The notes beneath the pieces were generated by a model that made no database searches, was not told where the DNA came from, and saw only the letters and a list, made by a program, of their open reading frames with translations. From Paraglaciecola mesophila KMM 241 (GTDB lineage Bacteria > Pseudomonadota > Gammaproteobacteria > Enterobacterales > Alteromonadaceae), in contig NZ_BAEP01000018.1 in the NCBI RefSeq assembly GCF_000315015.1, positions 1 through 64,000 on the forward strand: DNA of 64,000 nt, read 5' to 3'. Below, one piece after another: positions 9,440-17,962 of this stretch. Position 1 is the first letter of the stretch, and every line of letters starts with the position of its first letter. The position numbers and the translations under genes were made by a program.

Positions 9440-11854
9440 ATGCTGTTATCAAGGGGAAGGGGCGTTGTTTTTTTATTAAGCGCGCTAATATATTTAATGG
9501 CTGGTGCGGTGAATGCAAACAGTAGTGCAAAGAGTATTGCAGAGTTCACCGATGGCATGGCGCACAAAGCTGGCTTTTTCGATTTTTATTACGATGACGA
9601 GAATGACAAAGTCTATTTGCGCGTCGATAAGCTGGCACAGCCGTTTTTGTTTCAAAGCAGTCTGCCCCAAGGCATTGGCTCGAATGACATCGGCCTTGAC
9701 CGTGGTCAGTTAGGTGAAACGCGTTTGGTCGAGTTTCAACGCTTTGGAAATAAAGTGATGCTCAAACAGCTGAACACGGCTTATCGAGCGACCTCGGCAA
9801 ACCCCGCAGAGCAGGCAAGTATTGATGAAGCGTTCGCTGATTCTGTGCTAGTAGGGTTGCCAGTTGTGGCTTCAAACGAAAATATTGTGCTGGTGGATTA
9901 TACGGATTTTCTACTGTCTGATATTCACCAAATTAGCGACCGATTAAGCGCGACTAAGCAGGGCAGTTATAGCCCCGATGCCTCCCGAAGCGGCGTGTAT
10001 TTGGCGCGCAGCAAAGCCTTTGTTGATAATACTGAGCTTGAATCCATGGTGACGTTTGCTGGTAGTCAACCGGGGGAATACGTTAAACAGGTGACGCCGG
10101 CGCCCAAGAGTATTTCGGTGCATTTACACCACTCGCTTATTCGCTTGCCGGATGACAACTATCAACCACGCAAGTTTGTGCCGTTTTCTGGCTATTGGGC
10201 ATTGGGCTATCAGGATTATTCAGCGCCGCTTGATCAAAGCATGACGACGCAGTTTATCCCTCGCCATCGCCTAAGTAAGAAAAACCCCAAGGCTAAAACG
10301 AGTGAAGCGCTTGAGCCTATTGTGTACTACCTCGACCCAGGTATTCCTGAGCCAGTTTTAGGCGCATTGCTTGATGGCGCGCGTTGGTGGAATCAAGCCT
10401 TTAGTAAAATTGGCTACAAAGATGCGTTTCAAGTAAAGGTGTTACCAAAAGGTGCTGACCCAATGGATGTGCGCTATAACGTGATCCAGTGGGTACACAG
10501 AGCCACTCGCGGCTGGTCTTACGGCAGCTCTGTGGTTGACCCTCGCACAGGTGAAATCATTAAAGGCCACGTAACGCTTGGTTCACTGCGTGTTCGTCAA
10601 GATTATTTAATCGCCCTTGGCTTGACCAGCCCATTTGGTAACACTAAAGGCGCTACTGATACGCAAGCGCAACAAGAGATGGCGCTAGCGCGTATTCGTC
10701 AATTGTCTGCCCATGAGGTGGGCCACACCTTAGGTATTTCGCATAACTTCGCTGCCAGTGAATATGGCCGTGAGTCAGTGATGGATTATCCGCACCCGTA
10801 TATTAGCCTGAAAAACGGCAAAATCAGTTTAGAAGGTGCCTATGCCACAGGCATGGGTAAATGGGATGACTACGTAATTGCCTATGGCTACCAAACGTAT
10901 TCCAGTACTCAAGGTGAAGCGGCGGGCTTGAGCGAACTGGTAACACAAGCGCGCGCGAGTGGCATGCGATATCAATCCGACCCGGATGCTCGGCCTCTGC
11001 ACGCGGCTAACCCGTCTGGCAGTTTATGGGATAACGGCGCAGATGCTGTCACTGAATTAAAGCGTGTTAGCGATGTTCGCAGCGTTGCAATACAAGAGTT
11101 CGGTATTAGCAGCATTCCTTCTGGCGATACGTTATCTTCACTGGAAGAGCGTTTTGTACCTATATATTTGCTTCATCGTTATCAGTTGGATGCGGTAGCA
11201 AAACTGATTGGCGGTGTGGAATATGAGTATGAAAGTAAAGGTGACTATACTCAGCCAAAGGGCGCTAAAGTTGTAGCCAGTAAAGCGCAACAAGACGCAG
11301 TAAATGCACTACTTGATACTTTACAGCCTGCATATTTAACCGTACCCCAGCATATCGTTAATTTGATCCCGCCTAAAGCCTATGGCGAGTCCCGCGATCG
11401 GGAAAGCTTTAAAGGTCGTACTGGGTTAACGTTCGATCCTGTTTCAGCAGGGGAATCAGCGGCAAATTACAGTTTAACCTTGTTGCTGCAACCCCAGCGT
11501 CTGAATCGTTTGGCTCAGCAACACAGTGCAGATAAAGATGCCCCAAGCGTTAACAGTGTCATATCAACACTGTTAACACGCAGCTTAAAACAACAAAGCG
11601 ATAAGCAACTTGCACAGCGGATCAACTACGTGGTGCTTGATGGCTTGGTAAAAGTGCTAGCAGAGCCTGAATTAGCACCGGAAGTGGCAGGCGCGGTTGA
11701 ATTGCAATTGCGCGATCTAACCAAGTGGTTAGGCAGTCTGAAAAAGCGTGGGCAAAACCGAGTGTTAGCAGAGCAGCTTAATCAGTTTTGGCAAACAGGA
11801 AAGTGGCCAACACATTTCGAACCTAAGCCTTTGCCACCCGGCTCTCCCATCTGA
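9440..11854 (+). CDS. Secreted zinc-dependent metalloprotease (metzincin, DUF5117/DUF4953-like)
   Basis: With ATG 9440 the protein has 804 residues and a clear signal peptide (MLLSRGRGVVFLLSALIYLM, cleaved near AVNA). The zinc signature HEVGHTLGISH near residue 425 matches HExxHxxGxxH, and VMDYPHPY about 20 residues later is a Met-turn, so this is a metzincin. The N-terminal part (about residues 25-240) and the long C-terminal helical part fit the family annotated as zinc-dependent metalloprotease with DUF5117/DUF5118 regions. It is probably periplasmic or exported. The start at 9440 is preferred over in-frame upstream codons at 9383 and 9422 because AAAAGGAG lies 5 bases before it. The gene stands alone. 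Confidence 0.85.
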   Translation: MLLSRGRGVVFLLSALIYLMAGAVNANSSAKSIAEFTDGMAHKAGFFDFYYDDENDKVYLRVDKLAQPFLFQSSLPQGIGSNDIGLDRGQLGETRLVEFQRFGNKVMLKQLNTAYRATSANPAEQASIDEAFADSVLVGLPVVASNENIVLVDYTDFLLSDIHQISDRLSATKQGSYSPDASRSGVYLARSKAFVDNTELESMVTFAGSQPGEYVKQVTPAPKSISVHLHHSLIRLPDDNYQPRKFVPFSGYWALGYQDYSAPLDQSMTTQFIPRHRLSKKNPKAKTSEALEPIVYYLDPGIPEPVLGALLDGARWWNQAFSKIGYKDAFQVKVLPKGADPMDVRYNVIQWVHRATRGWSYGSSVVDPRTGEIIKGHVTLGSLRVRQDYLIALGLTSPFGNTKGATDTQAQQEMALARIRQLSAHEVGHTLGISHNFAASEYGRESVMDYPHPYISLKNGKISLEGAYATGMGKWDDYVIAYGYQTYSSTQGEAAGLSELVTQARASGMRYQSDPDARPLHAANPSGSLWDNGADAVTELKRVSDVRSVAIQEFGISSIPSGDTLSSLEERFVPIYLLHRYQLDAVAKLIGGVEYEYESKGDYTQPKGAKVVASKAQQDAVNALLDTLQPAYLTVPQHIVNLIPPKAYGESRDRESFKGRTGLTFDPVSAGESAANYSLTLLLQPQRLNRLAQQHSADKDAPSVNSVISTLLTRSLKQQSDKQLAQRINYVVLDGLVKVLAEPELAPEVAGAVELQLRDLTKWLGSLKKRGQNRVLAEQLNQFWQTGKWPTHFEPKPLPPGSPI

Positions 11855-11975
11855 TAGCAGGTTTATTTAACTCATTTCGTGAAAGCTCATTTACGTTGCA
11901 TAAAGTGAATGAGCAACTTTGTCCCTCAGCTGTCCTTTTCTCGATTAGAACAAGCTATTTATTCTAACGTTGATG

Positions 11976-12380
11976 CTATCCAATTTGCTCTTTGAGCCAA
12001 GTTTTAGCGGCAGCTTCCTCTTCAAAAAAAACATGTTTAAGCGTAGTTTGCTGCAATATGTTGCTCCAAAATTGCTGAGAAATAGTTTTATATTGCACGT
12101 TGTCAAAAATAATAGCGTTAGCGACCAAGTTCAACTGTTGGGCCTGTTTGATTGAATCGACCATTAGGCTAGAAGCCTCTGGCGGGAGCAGTGGTTCGCC
12201 GCTAAATATAGTCAAGCTAGCCCAAGGTTTTGTGCTCATTTTGACTCGATAATCGTGCAATTCCTTCTGGTATTTTAAGACCATTTCTGTGTTCCCAGGA
12301 CCTTGCGCATAAATGATCAATAATTGGCCCTCGCGGGTTATTTTTAATCCACCGTGGGCGGCAAATGTTCTGTTATTCAT
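11976..12380 (-). CDS. Small STAS/SpoIIAA-like protein, paralog A
   Basis: This 134-residue soluble protein has no signal peptide. It alternates short beta strands and helices, with a central conserved block KPWASLT-x-x-SGEPLLPPEA near residues 52-68 and a C-terminal TTLKH-x-FF-x-x-E-x-x-AK-x-WL motif. The layout resembles the SpoIIAA-like/STAS fold, in which such proteins bind lipids or partner proteins; this is a guess from fold pattern. The next gene upstream on the same strand is clearly a tandem duplicate. The 191 bases between the two are AT-rich and could hold a separate promoter. Confidence 0.6.
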   Translation of the reverse strand: MNNRTFAAHGGLKITREGQLLIIYAQGPGNTEMVLKYQKELHDYRVKMSTKPWASLTIFSGEPLLPPEASSLMVDSIKQAQQLNLVANAIIFDNVQYKTISQQFWSNILQQTTLKHVFFEEEAAAKTWLKEQIG

Positions 12381-12571
12381 TTAATTCTCTGTGATAAAAG
12401 CAGCAGGACAATACCGTTTTAACACGCCAACGAGTATATGGTTATTAGCATTTAGTGTAATTTAAGGAGTAATAAGGTACCCAGAGGAGTATTGAGAATA
12501 GTTTCACAAAAGCAATTTAAGCACCAATTATAGGTATTTTGTCACGCTTAAGTTATGCGTTGTTCCATGGC

Positions 12572-12997
12572 TTAATCAGTAGAAAAATGACGCTCTGCCA
12601 CTTGTTTCTTGAGCCATGCTTTGGCGGTTAATTCGTCATCAAAAAAAGCATGTTTCAACGTCGTGCGTTGATAAATTCCTTCCCAAAATTGCTCCGAGAT
12701 AGACTTGTACTGTACATCATCAAAAACAATCGCTGTCGCCACAAGGTTCATGTGCTCAGCTTGTTTAATTGACTCAACCATCATCCCTGCTGCTTCAGGA
12801 GGCAACAAAGGCTCACCGCTGAGTACAGTCAAGCTGGCCCAAGGTTTGTGACTCAATTGCTCTCTATGTTGATTTACTTCACGCTGGTACTGCAACACCA
12901 TCTCGGTGTTAGCTGGGCCACGAGCACGAATGATCATTAGCCCTGACTCTACGCATATGTTCAGACTTCCATGAATAGGGAAATTTCTGTTGACCAT
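12572..12997 (-). CDS. Small STAS/SpoIIAA-like protein, paralog B
   Basis: This 141-residue protein aligns end to end with its neighbour at 11976-12380, sharing GPxNTEMVL, KPWASLT, SGEPLLPPEA, VESIKQAE/VDSIKQAQ, VQYK-x-IS-x-QFW and TTLKH. By eye more than half of the positions are identical. It has a short extra C-terminal tail (AERHFSTD). No catalytic motif is evident. The conserved Trp and the Pro-Pro-Glu turn may mark a ligand or partner surface. I do not know its function. It lies downstream of hemN on the same strand across an 80-base gap. Confidence 0.6.
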   Translation of the reverse strand: MVNRNFPIHGSLNICVESGLMIIRARGPANTEMVLQYQREVNQHREQLSHKPWASLTVLSGEPLLPPEAAGMMVESIKQAEHMNLVATAIVFDDVQYKSISEQFWEGIYQRTTLKHAFFDDELTAKAWLKKQVAERHFSTD

Positions 12998-13078
12998 CGA
13001 GTCTATTCCTTTGATTTAACTCAAAATACACTCTAGGTATAACACAGATCGTAATTGATCACATAGCGTAGTATTTTA

Positions 13079-14446
13079 CTATATCGTCGCTGAAAATGTC
13101 TGCTGAGTATCGAGCCCCAAATATGCATCAAATGCCATGCAAATGCTGCGTAACAAGAGTTGGGCTTTGGGCTGAATATACAGCGCGTGAGGTAAATCCA
13201 GCATTAAACCATCTTTAATAAACATAGTTAATCCACGTAATTCACTAGCAAAGTACTCGTCAAAATCTATGTTAAAGCACACAGAAATTGCGGTCTTATC
13301 AACCATGGAGTTACACATGATATCGCTAATTACTCGGCGACGAATGCGATCGTCCTTGCTGAGTGTTAATCCTTTCTCAAGGGCGGATTTCTGGTGTTCG
13401 ATTGCATAATAATAATCAGAAAGTCCTTTTTGATTCTGGCTGTAGCTATCGCCCACGGCACTGATAGCAGACACCCCTAACCCTAGCAGGTCTGTATTTT
13501 GCCCCGTGGTATAACCTTGAAAGTTACGCATTAAACTGTTGTCTTGTTGCGCGAGTGCTAACTCATCATTCGGCAAAGCAAAGTGATCTATGCCGATAAA
13601 TTGATATCCAAATTGGGTGAGTTTATCCACAGCAAGATGCATTAAGGCGAGTTTTTGCTCTGCGTTAGGTAATGTCTCTACAGATAATTTTCGCTGTGCA
13701 GCAAAACGCTCTGGTAAGTGGGCATAGCTAAACAATGAAACCCGCTCCACTTGCATCGCGTGTACGGCTTCTAATGTATTGGCAAAACTTTCAGGGGTTT
13801 GATGAGGCAAGCCATAGATTAAATCTAAATTGACCGAACGAAACTGACGCTCTTTAGCACGCGCCACCAACGAAGCGATCAGTTCAGTCGACTGCACTCT
13901 ATTGATCGCTTTTTGCACTTTAGGATCCGTATCTTGTAAACCGATACTCAAACGGTTGAATCCCATGTCTGCCATGGCGTCGATACGCTCGACAGTCATA
14001 TCTCTTGGGTCGATTTCAATGCTTATTTGGGCGTCTGTGGTGAAGTAAAAATGCGTTTTCAGCTCGTTCATCAATTGAAGTAACTGATCGTCCGTTAGAA
14101 AATTAGGTGTCCCGCCGCCGAAGTGTAAGTGCGTTACCGCTTTCGCACCAAACTGCTCGGCTTGCTGTTTTATTTCTTCAATTAGATGATTGAGATACAC
14201 ATTTGCTTTGGTCTGTAACTGGGTAACAATTTTATTGCAGCCACAGTAGTAGCAAAGATAATGACAAAACGGGATGTGTACATATAAAGAGAGGTTGTTG
14301 TTATCACTTTGTGCTGCAGCTTTTAAAAAATCGGCTTGCTTGAATGATGGTGTGAAGTTAGGCGCTGTAGGATAAGACGTATATCGTGGCCCTCGTAGCG
14401 GGTACTTATCAAGTAAAGCAGGATCTAACGTAACAGATGGGTGCAT
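13079..14446 (-). CDS. hemN: Oxygen-independent coproporphyrinogen III dehydrogenase HemN
   Basis: The protein (455 residues from ATG 14446) starts HPSVTLDPALLDKY and has GPRYTSYPTAPNF, hallmarks of true HemN. The radical-SAM cluster motif C-x3-C-x2-C-x-C appears as CHYLCYYCGC near residue 60, followed by HFGGGTPNFL. HemN converts coproporphyrinogen III to protoporphyrinogen IX without oxygen in the cytoplasm. The C-terminal HemN domain is present, unlike in HemW. A TTG 15 bases upstream (14461) is in frame, but the ATG fits the family better. An FNR-like site lies 75 bases upstream, which suits induction at low oxygen. Confidence 0.95.
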   Translation of the reverse strand: MHPSVTLDPALLDKYPLRGPRYTSYPTAPNFTPSFKQADFLKAAAQSDNNNLSLYVHIPFCHYLCYYCGCNKIVTQLQTKANVYLNHLIEEIKQQAEQFGAKAVTHLHFGGGTPNFLTDDQLLQLMNELKTHFYFTTDAQISIEIDPRDMTVERIDAMADMGFNRLSIGLQDTDPKVQKAINRVQSTELIASLVARAKERQFRSVNLDLIYGLPHQTPESFANTLEAVHAMQVERVSLFSYAHLPERFAAQRKLSVETLPNAEQKLALMHLAVDKLTQFGYQFIGIDHFALPNDELALAQQDNSLMRNFQGYTTGQNTDLLGLGVSAISAVGDSYSQNQKGLSDYYYAIEHQKSALEKGLTLSKDDRIRRRVISDIMCNSMVDKTAISVCFNIDFDEYFASELRGLTMFIKDGLMLDLPHALYIQPKAQLLLRSICMAFDAYLGLDTQQTFSATI

Positions 14447-14520
14447 AAAGTGTGCTCGCAAGTTAACTCAGTAAAGTAAGGGGTAACAAGCGAAGTATAA
14501 ATAACGTACAGAATTCAAAA

Positions 14521-14534
14521 TTGATCTAGAACAA
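14521..14534 (-). promoter_or_regulatory. Candidate FNR/Anr box upstream of hemN
   Basis: TTGATCTAGAACAA matches the palindromic FNR consensus TTGAT-N4-ATCAA at 9 of 10 positions. It is about 75 bases upstream of the hemN ATG, a normal distance for an activator site at about -41.5. In other gammaproteobacteria anaerobic hemN expression is controlled by FNR or Anr. Confidence 0.55.
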
Positions 14535-14539
14535 TAAAC

Positions 14540-14568
14540 GACAAGGCTGAAATGTGCTCAGCCCTGTC
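14540..14568 (-). terminator. Terminator-like hairpin after the unknown gene 14595-16007
   Basis: GACA-A-GGCTGA and TCAGCC-C-TGTC pair around a 7-base loop with one internal mismatch. The hairpin lies about 27 bases beyond the stop of the upstream minus-strand gene and directly before the FNR-like site of hemN. Its T-run (minus strand) is modest, so termination may be partial. Confidence 0.5.
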
Positions 14569-14594
14569 ATTCCTTGTTAGGCGGAAATTAAAAT

Positions 14595-16007
14595 CTAACC
14601 TTTAAATCCAAAGAAGTTATTTTTCATAATTTCTTCTACCGCGCCTTCAGGAAGGGCATTTTCCCACTCACCTCTACCTTTCATCACCTGTTTAAGCACG
14701 TCCCGAGAGAATATCTTGAACAAATTGGGATCGCTGCAATCGATGCCCTGAATGAAATCGTTCTCCAATAGATGGCGATACAAAAAGCGCAAGTGGTCGG
14801 GGACTTTTACCGAGGTAAAGTCGTTTAATTCACCTTCACTATCCAGTTCAGGATAAACAAATAAGCGGGTGTTATCCGGGAATAACTTACCAAAGCCTTC
14901 TAAAATGCCGCCTTCAACGCCCCGGTACGATTCTTCATCGAAAATTTGTTTAATGTTGATCATACCGACCACAATACCGATCTGTAATTTGGTGTATTGC
15001 CTGAAATAAGCGCGCAGCGAGAAGTAACGGGTGTAATCTGAAACCATCACGTTGTAACCCAAAGAATTGAGCAATTGCACTCTGGCGATAATGTCTTTTG
15101 AGGGGACTTTTGCGTCATTCCCTCGGCTGTCGTTCAACGTGATTTCGGCGATTGCTACCGTGTTGCCTTTTTCAACACCGGGCAGTTTCCCGAAAGCCAA
15201 TTGCCCTTGTTCTATCATATCGACGTTCAGCTTGGTGACCGGCCTAAAAGACCCTCGAATTGTCAGTACGTTCTTTTTGTAGAGCATTTCAGCAGGAACG
15301 GCCACTGAACCATCTGGTTTGAACATGATAGCGCGGGTCTTCCAGCTTCTGATGAGATGAATGTTTTTCGCGCGGTTATCAACATCTTCAAAGTAAGGGC
15401 CTTTAAACTCAATCGAGTCTATCTCAATACGATTGGCTTTGATGTTATCCGTTAACGAATCGATGATTTTTTTCGGATTTTCAAAATAGTAGTAGGCAGC
15501 ATAAATCAGGTTCACGCCGATTACGCCTAACGCTTGCTGTTGAGCCTCTGCGTTATCGTCAAGCATGCGAACATGAACTGTGATATCAGATGGCTCAGCA
15601 CCTGGGTACATCTGCACGCGAATACCACACCATGCATGACATTCATTGGCACGATTGAAACTCTTTGCCGCAACGGTGGCGGCATAGGCAAAATAACGAG
15701 ACGAGCGCGAGCGAGTATCACCGACACGATCAAGTACCAGCTCGAACTCTTGTTCCATCATGGCTTTGACTCGGGCTTTACTTACGTAACGTCTGTCTTC
15801 TTGTACGCCGTATATGGCATCAGAGAACTTCATATCATAAGCAGACATGGTTTTAGCGATGGTACCTGCTGCAGCACCCGCTAAGAAAAACTGCCTCGCG
15901 ACTTCTTGGCCTGCGCCAATTTCGACGATTGTGCCGTACTTTTTCTCGTCAAGGTTTAGGCGTAATGCTTTGGCGCTGGTATTTCGCGAACTGGTCTGTT
16001 TGTCCAT
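14595..16007 (-). CDS. Conserved cytoplasmic protein of unknown function
   Basis: This 470-residue protein has no signal peptide or membrane helix. Segments that look conserved and structured include EIGAGQEVARQFFLAGAAAGTIAKTMSAYDM (given as residues about 29-59), a Cys pair NECHAWCGIR near residue 122, and GVNLIYAAYYYFENP near residue 164. I have seen proteins of this type labelled TonB-dependent receptor or nicotinamide adenylyltransferase in genomes. Neither label fits: there is no plug or barrel, no export signal and no HxGH nucleotidyl-transfer motif. The repeated glycine-rich loops suggest a Rossmann-like or bifunctional enzyme, but I do not recognise it. The start has a GGAGA ribosome-binding site. 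Confidence 0.7.
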   Translation of the reverse strand: MDKQTSSRNTSAKALRLNLDEKKYGTIVEIGAGQEVARQFFLAGAAAGTIAKTMSAYDMKFSDAIYGVQEDRRYVSKARVKAMMEQEFELVLDRVGDTRSRSSRYFAYAATVAAKSFNRANECHAWCGIRVQMYPGAEPSDITVHVRMLDDNAEAQQQALGVIGVNLIYAAYYYFENPKKIIDSLTDNIKANRIEIDSIEFKGPYFEDVDNRAKNIHLIRSWKTRAIMFKPDGSVAVPAEMLYKKNVLTIRGSFRPVTKLNVDMIEQGQLAFGKLPGVEKGNTVAIAEITLNDSRGNDAKVPSKDIIARVQLLNSLGYNVMVSDYTRYFSLRAYFRQYTKLQIGIVVGMINIKQIFDEESYRGVEGGILEGFGKLFPDNTRLFVYPELDSEGELNDFTSVKVPDHLRFLYRHLLENDFIQGIDCSDPNLFKIFSRDVLKQVMKGRGEWENALPEGAVEEIMKNNFFGFKG

Positions 16008-16121
16008 GGTCTCTCCAAAATTGTAGGGGATGTACCAACATGGTGATTGGTTTGTTAGTTGCCATTATACGCAATAAAACCCTTATTGCGTAAGACGTTA
16101 GCGTTTTTAGCCTAAGCTAAC

Positions 16122-17396
16122 TCAGTGCTCAGCCAAGCATGATTGCTTCTGGGCACTTAAAATGTGTCGAACATTCGATATGTCGCCGTCGTTTTTGGCG
16201 GGTTTTATGCCCAAAGCACAAGCAATTAGGTTATACACTTCGATGTTATCGAAACGATTAGAAGTCGTTTGTTTAGCAAAAGCTGGGCCTTTGGCAATAA
16301 AGGTCGCTGCCATTTCTGGTGCTTGATTATCATAACCATGGGTTGCGGTGTGAGTTAGTGTCGATACATTCGGTTGGCTTTCATCTTGGCTGGCATAAAT
16401 ACTCCACCCAGGGTCTGCTAACAGCATAAGATCAGGTCCGCGCCGGGGGTGATTAAAATGATATTTTTGAGCTAGGGCCGGGCGTTTTATAACGCGTAGA
16501 TGCGCAATGGGGTTCATCGTTAGTGCTTGGTATGCACTGTCTACGTGCGAGAGTTCACCATATAAGTTCAAAAAGGGGGAAAATACTGATGAAGTATCTT
16601 TCCCCCAATCCGAAATGACAAAATCTGACCAATTGACAAAAGAGTTTAGGTTAATGACTCGTTCGGGGCTCAAGTCAATCATGCCGTGATCGGAAACCAC
16701 CACCACATTTATGTCTTGATGAACCGGCAGGTTACGCAGCCCAGAGAGCAACTCTCCAATATGCTGGTCGATGCGTTTAATCGCGCTTTGTTCTTCCTTA
16801 GAATTGACGCCGAAATCGTGAGCCGCGCTATCCACTGCGGAAAAATACAAGGTAACAAGATGAGGGCGCTGCGCTTCGGGTAGCGACATCCATTGCAACA
16901 CTTCAGTGACTCGCTCAGCGTAATCCTTGTTTTGATTGTAGGTCTTTCGATAAGAAGGCTTGACTCCATTAATATCCACTTCTGAACCGACCCAAAAATA
17001 CGTGGCAGCCTTCAAACCTTGCCTTTCAGCAGTGATCCAAATGGGTTCTCCGTCCCACCAGTGAGGATCTGTTGCATCTGTATTGCGCGAAAATTTACGA
17101 TTAAGTTGCCTGTCAAACGGGTAGTTAGAGACTATCCCATGATGCTCTGGATGCAGCCCAGTGGCGATAGAATAGAAATTTACAAAGGTCTTAGTTGGCA
17201 TCGCTGGCGTCATGCTCTTTGCAGTGACGCCTTGCTGCCCAAGGGTGTATAAATTCGGCATATTATTTTGCGTAACGCTAGTCGGGCGCAAACCATCAAT
17301 ACCAACCATGATGACATAAGGCTTGCCTGCTTGAGCGTGGGCGAAGCTAATGAGTGTCAGTGAAACCAGGGCAAATAGGCAGCGGTAAAGGGTCAT
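16122..17396 (-). CDS. Ectonucleotide pyrophosphatase/phosphodiesterase-family enzyme
   Basis: This 424-residue protein has a signal peptide (cleaved near HAQA, residue 23). Its alkaline-phosphatase-superfamily core shows every expected metal and nucleophile motif: MVGIDGLRP (Asp) near residue 31, PAMPTKTFVN (nucleophile Thr) near 60, DSAAHDFG near 190, VVSDHGMIDL (Asp-His) near 233 and THGYDN (His) near 352. The NPP family hydrolyses nucleotide pyrophosphates or phosphodiesters, using two zinc ions, in the periplasm. Substrate specificity cannot be read; phosphorus scavenging from nucleotides is plausible. It is a single gene, transcribed away from katB. Confidence 0.9.
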   Translation of the reverse strand: MTLYRCLFALVSLTLISFAHAQAGKPYVIMVGIDGLRPTSVTQNNMPNLYTLGQQGVTAKSMTPAMPTKTFVNFYSIATGLHPEHHGIVSNYPFDRQLNRKFSRNTDATDPHWWDGEPIWITAERQGLKAATYFWVGSEVDINGVKPSYRKTYNQNKDYAERVTEVLQWMSLPEAQRPHLVTLYFSAVDSAAHDFGVNSKEEQSAIKRIDQHIGELLSGLRNLPVHQDINVVVVSDHGMIDLSPERVINLNSFVNWSDFVISDWGKDTSSVFSPFLNLYGELSHVDSAYQALTMNPIAHLRVIKRPALAQKYHFNHPRRGPDLMLLADPGWSIYASQDESQPNVSTLTHTATHGYDNQAPEMAATFIAKGPAFAKQTTSNRFDNIEVYNLIACALGIKPAKNDGDISNVRHILSAQKQSCLAEH

Positions 17397-17615
17397 GAAA
17401 TTTCCTACAAAAGTGGTGACTAAAGGTTGCTAAAACACGTATTTTCATAAGATAACTAATAACGTGCTGAATAGATTAATATTGATGGAGCACTATAGCG
17501 AAAAAACACTGGCGACTACACTGAGCAGCATGAACCTTTTATGGCAATATACATCTTGCGCGGGTGGATAGAACGCGCTGGATTATGAATACTCTGCAAT
17601 TTAAAACCACTCCAG

Positions 17616-17660
17616 CTTAAATTCACTGCACCTTAAATTCACTGCACCTTAAATTCACTG
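17616..17660. repeat. 16-bp tandem repeat, 2.8 copies
   Basis: CTTAAATTCACTGCAC occurs at 17616-17631 and 17632-17647, and its first 13 bases again at 17648-17660, with no differences. Perfect identity suggests recent slippage. It lies about 300 bases upstream of the catalase start. Confidence 0.9.
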
Positions 17661-17795
17661 GGTTTATATTAGTATTCTTGCTATCACGTAAACACACATT
17701 TCTTTCATCGTATTTCTAGATTGCCACAATCTTGTTTAATCATTTTAATGACTTCACCTTTCTAAGCATACTTCAGTCCAGCCCCGAAATAGGCC

Positions 17796-17838
17796 GTTAA
17801 AAGTCGCTCGCAGTAATAGATTGCGGCTCGCTTTTAAC
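17796..17838 (+). promoter_or_regulatory. Long hairpin in the catalase upstream region
   Basis: GTTAAAAG (17796-17803) pairs with CTTTTAAC (17831-17838), and an inner CGCA pairs with TGCG across a 9-base loop. No T-run follows on the plus strand. It could be a leader structure or an operator, about 125 bases before the katB start codon. Confidence 0.4.
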
Positions 17839-17962
17839 TCACGTAACGAGAAGTGCTCACTCACTAAAGCGTCATTTTCTCATTATAAAAAACATAAAAG
17901 TTGATTAAGTACCGAACACACAAAGGCGCTTGGGATACTTAAGATTTCTTCGGAGAACTAAA

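Larger units (their letters stand above)
17397..17962. other. Divergent regulatory region before the catalase gene
   Basis: This 566-base gene-free stretch holds promoters for the phosphodiesterase (minus) and the catalase (plus). It contains a short tandem repeat at 17616-17660 and a long hairpin at 17796-17838 (listed separately). I looked for an OxyR-type array of ATAG/CTAT quartets and found only a partial, out-of-register one near 17471-17496. Confidence 0.5.

Noticed and set aside
9355-9567. Minus-strand ORF over the metalloprotease start
   Set aside because: It is antisense to the signal-peptide region of a clear gene and has no ribosome-binding site.
17471-17496. OxyR-type site before katB
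   Set aside because: Only ATAG and one CTAT are present and the register of the quartets does not fit the four-part consensus.
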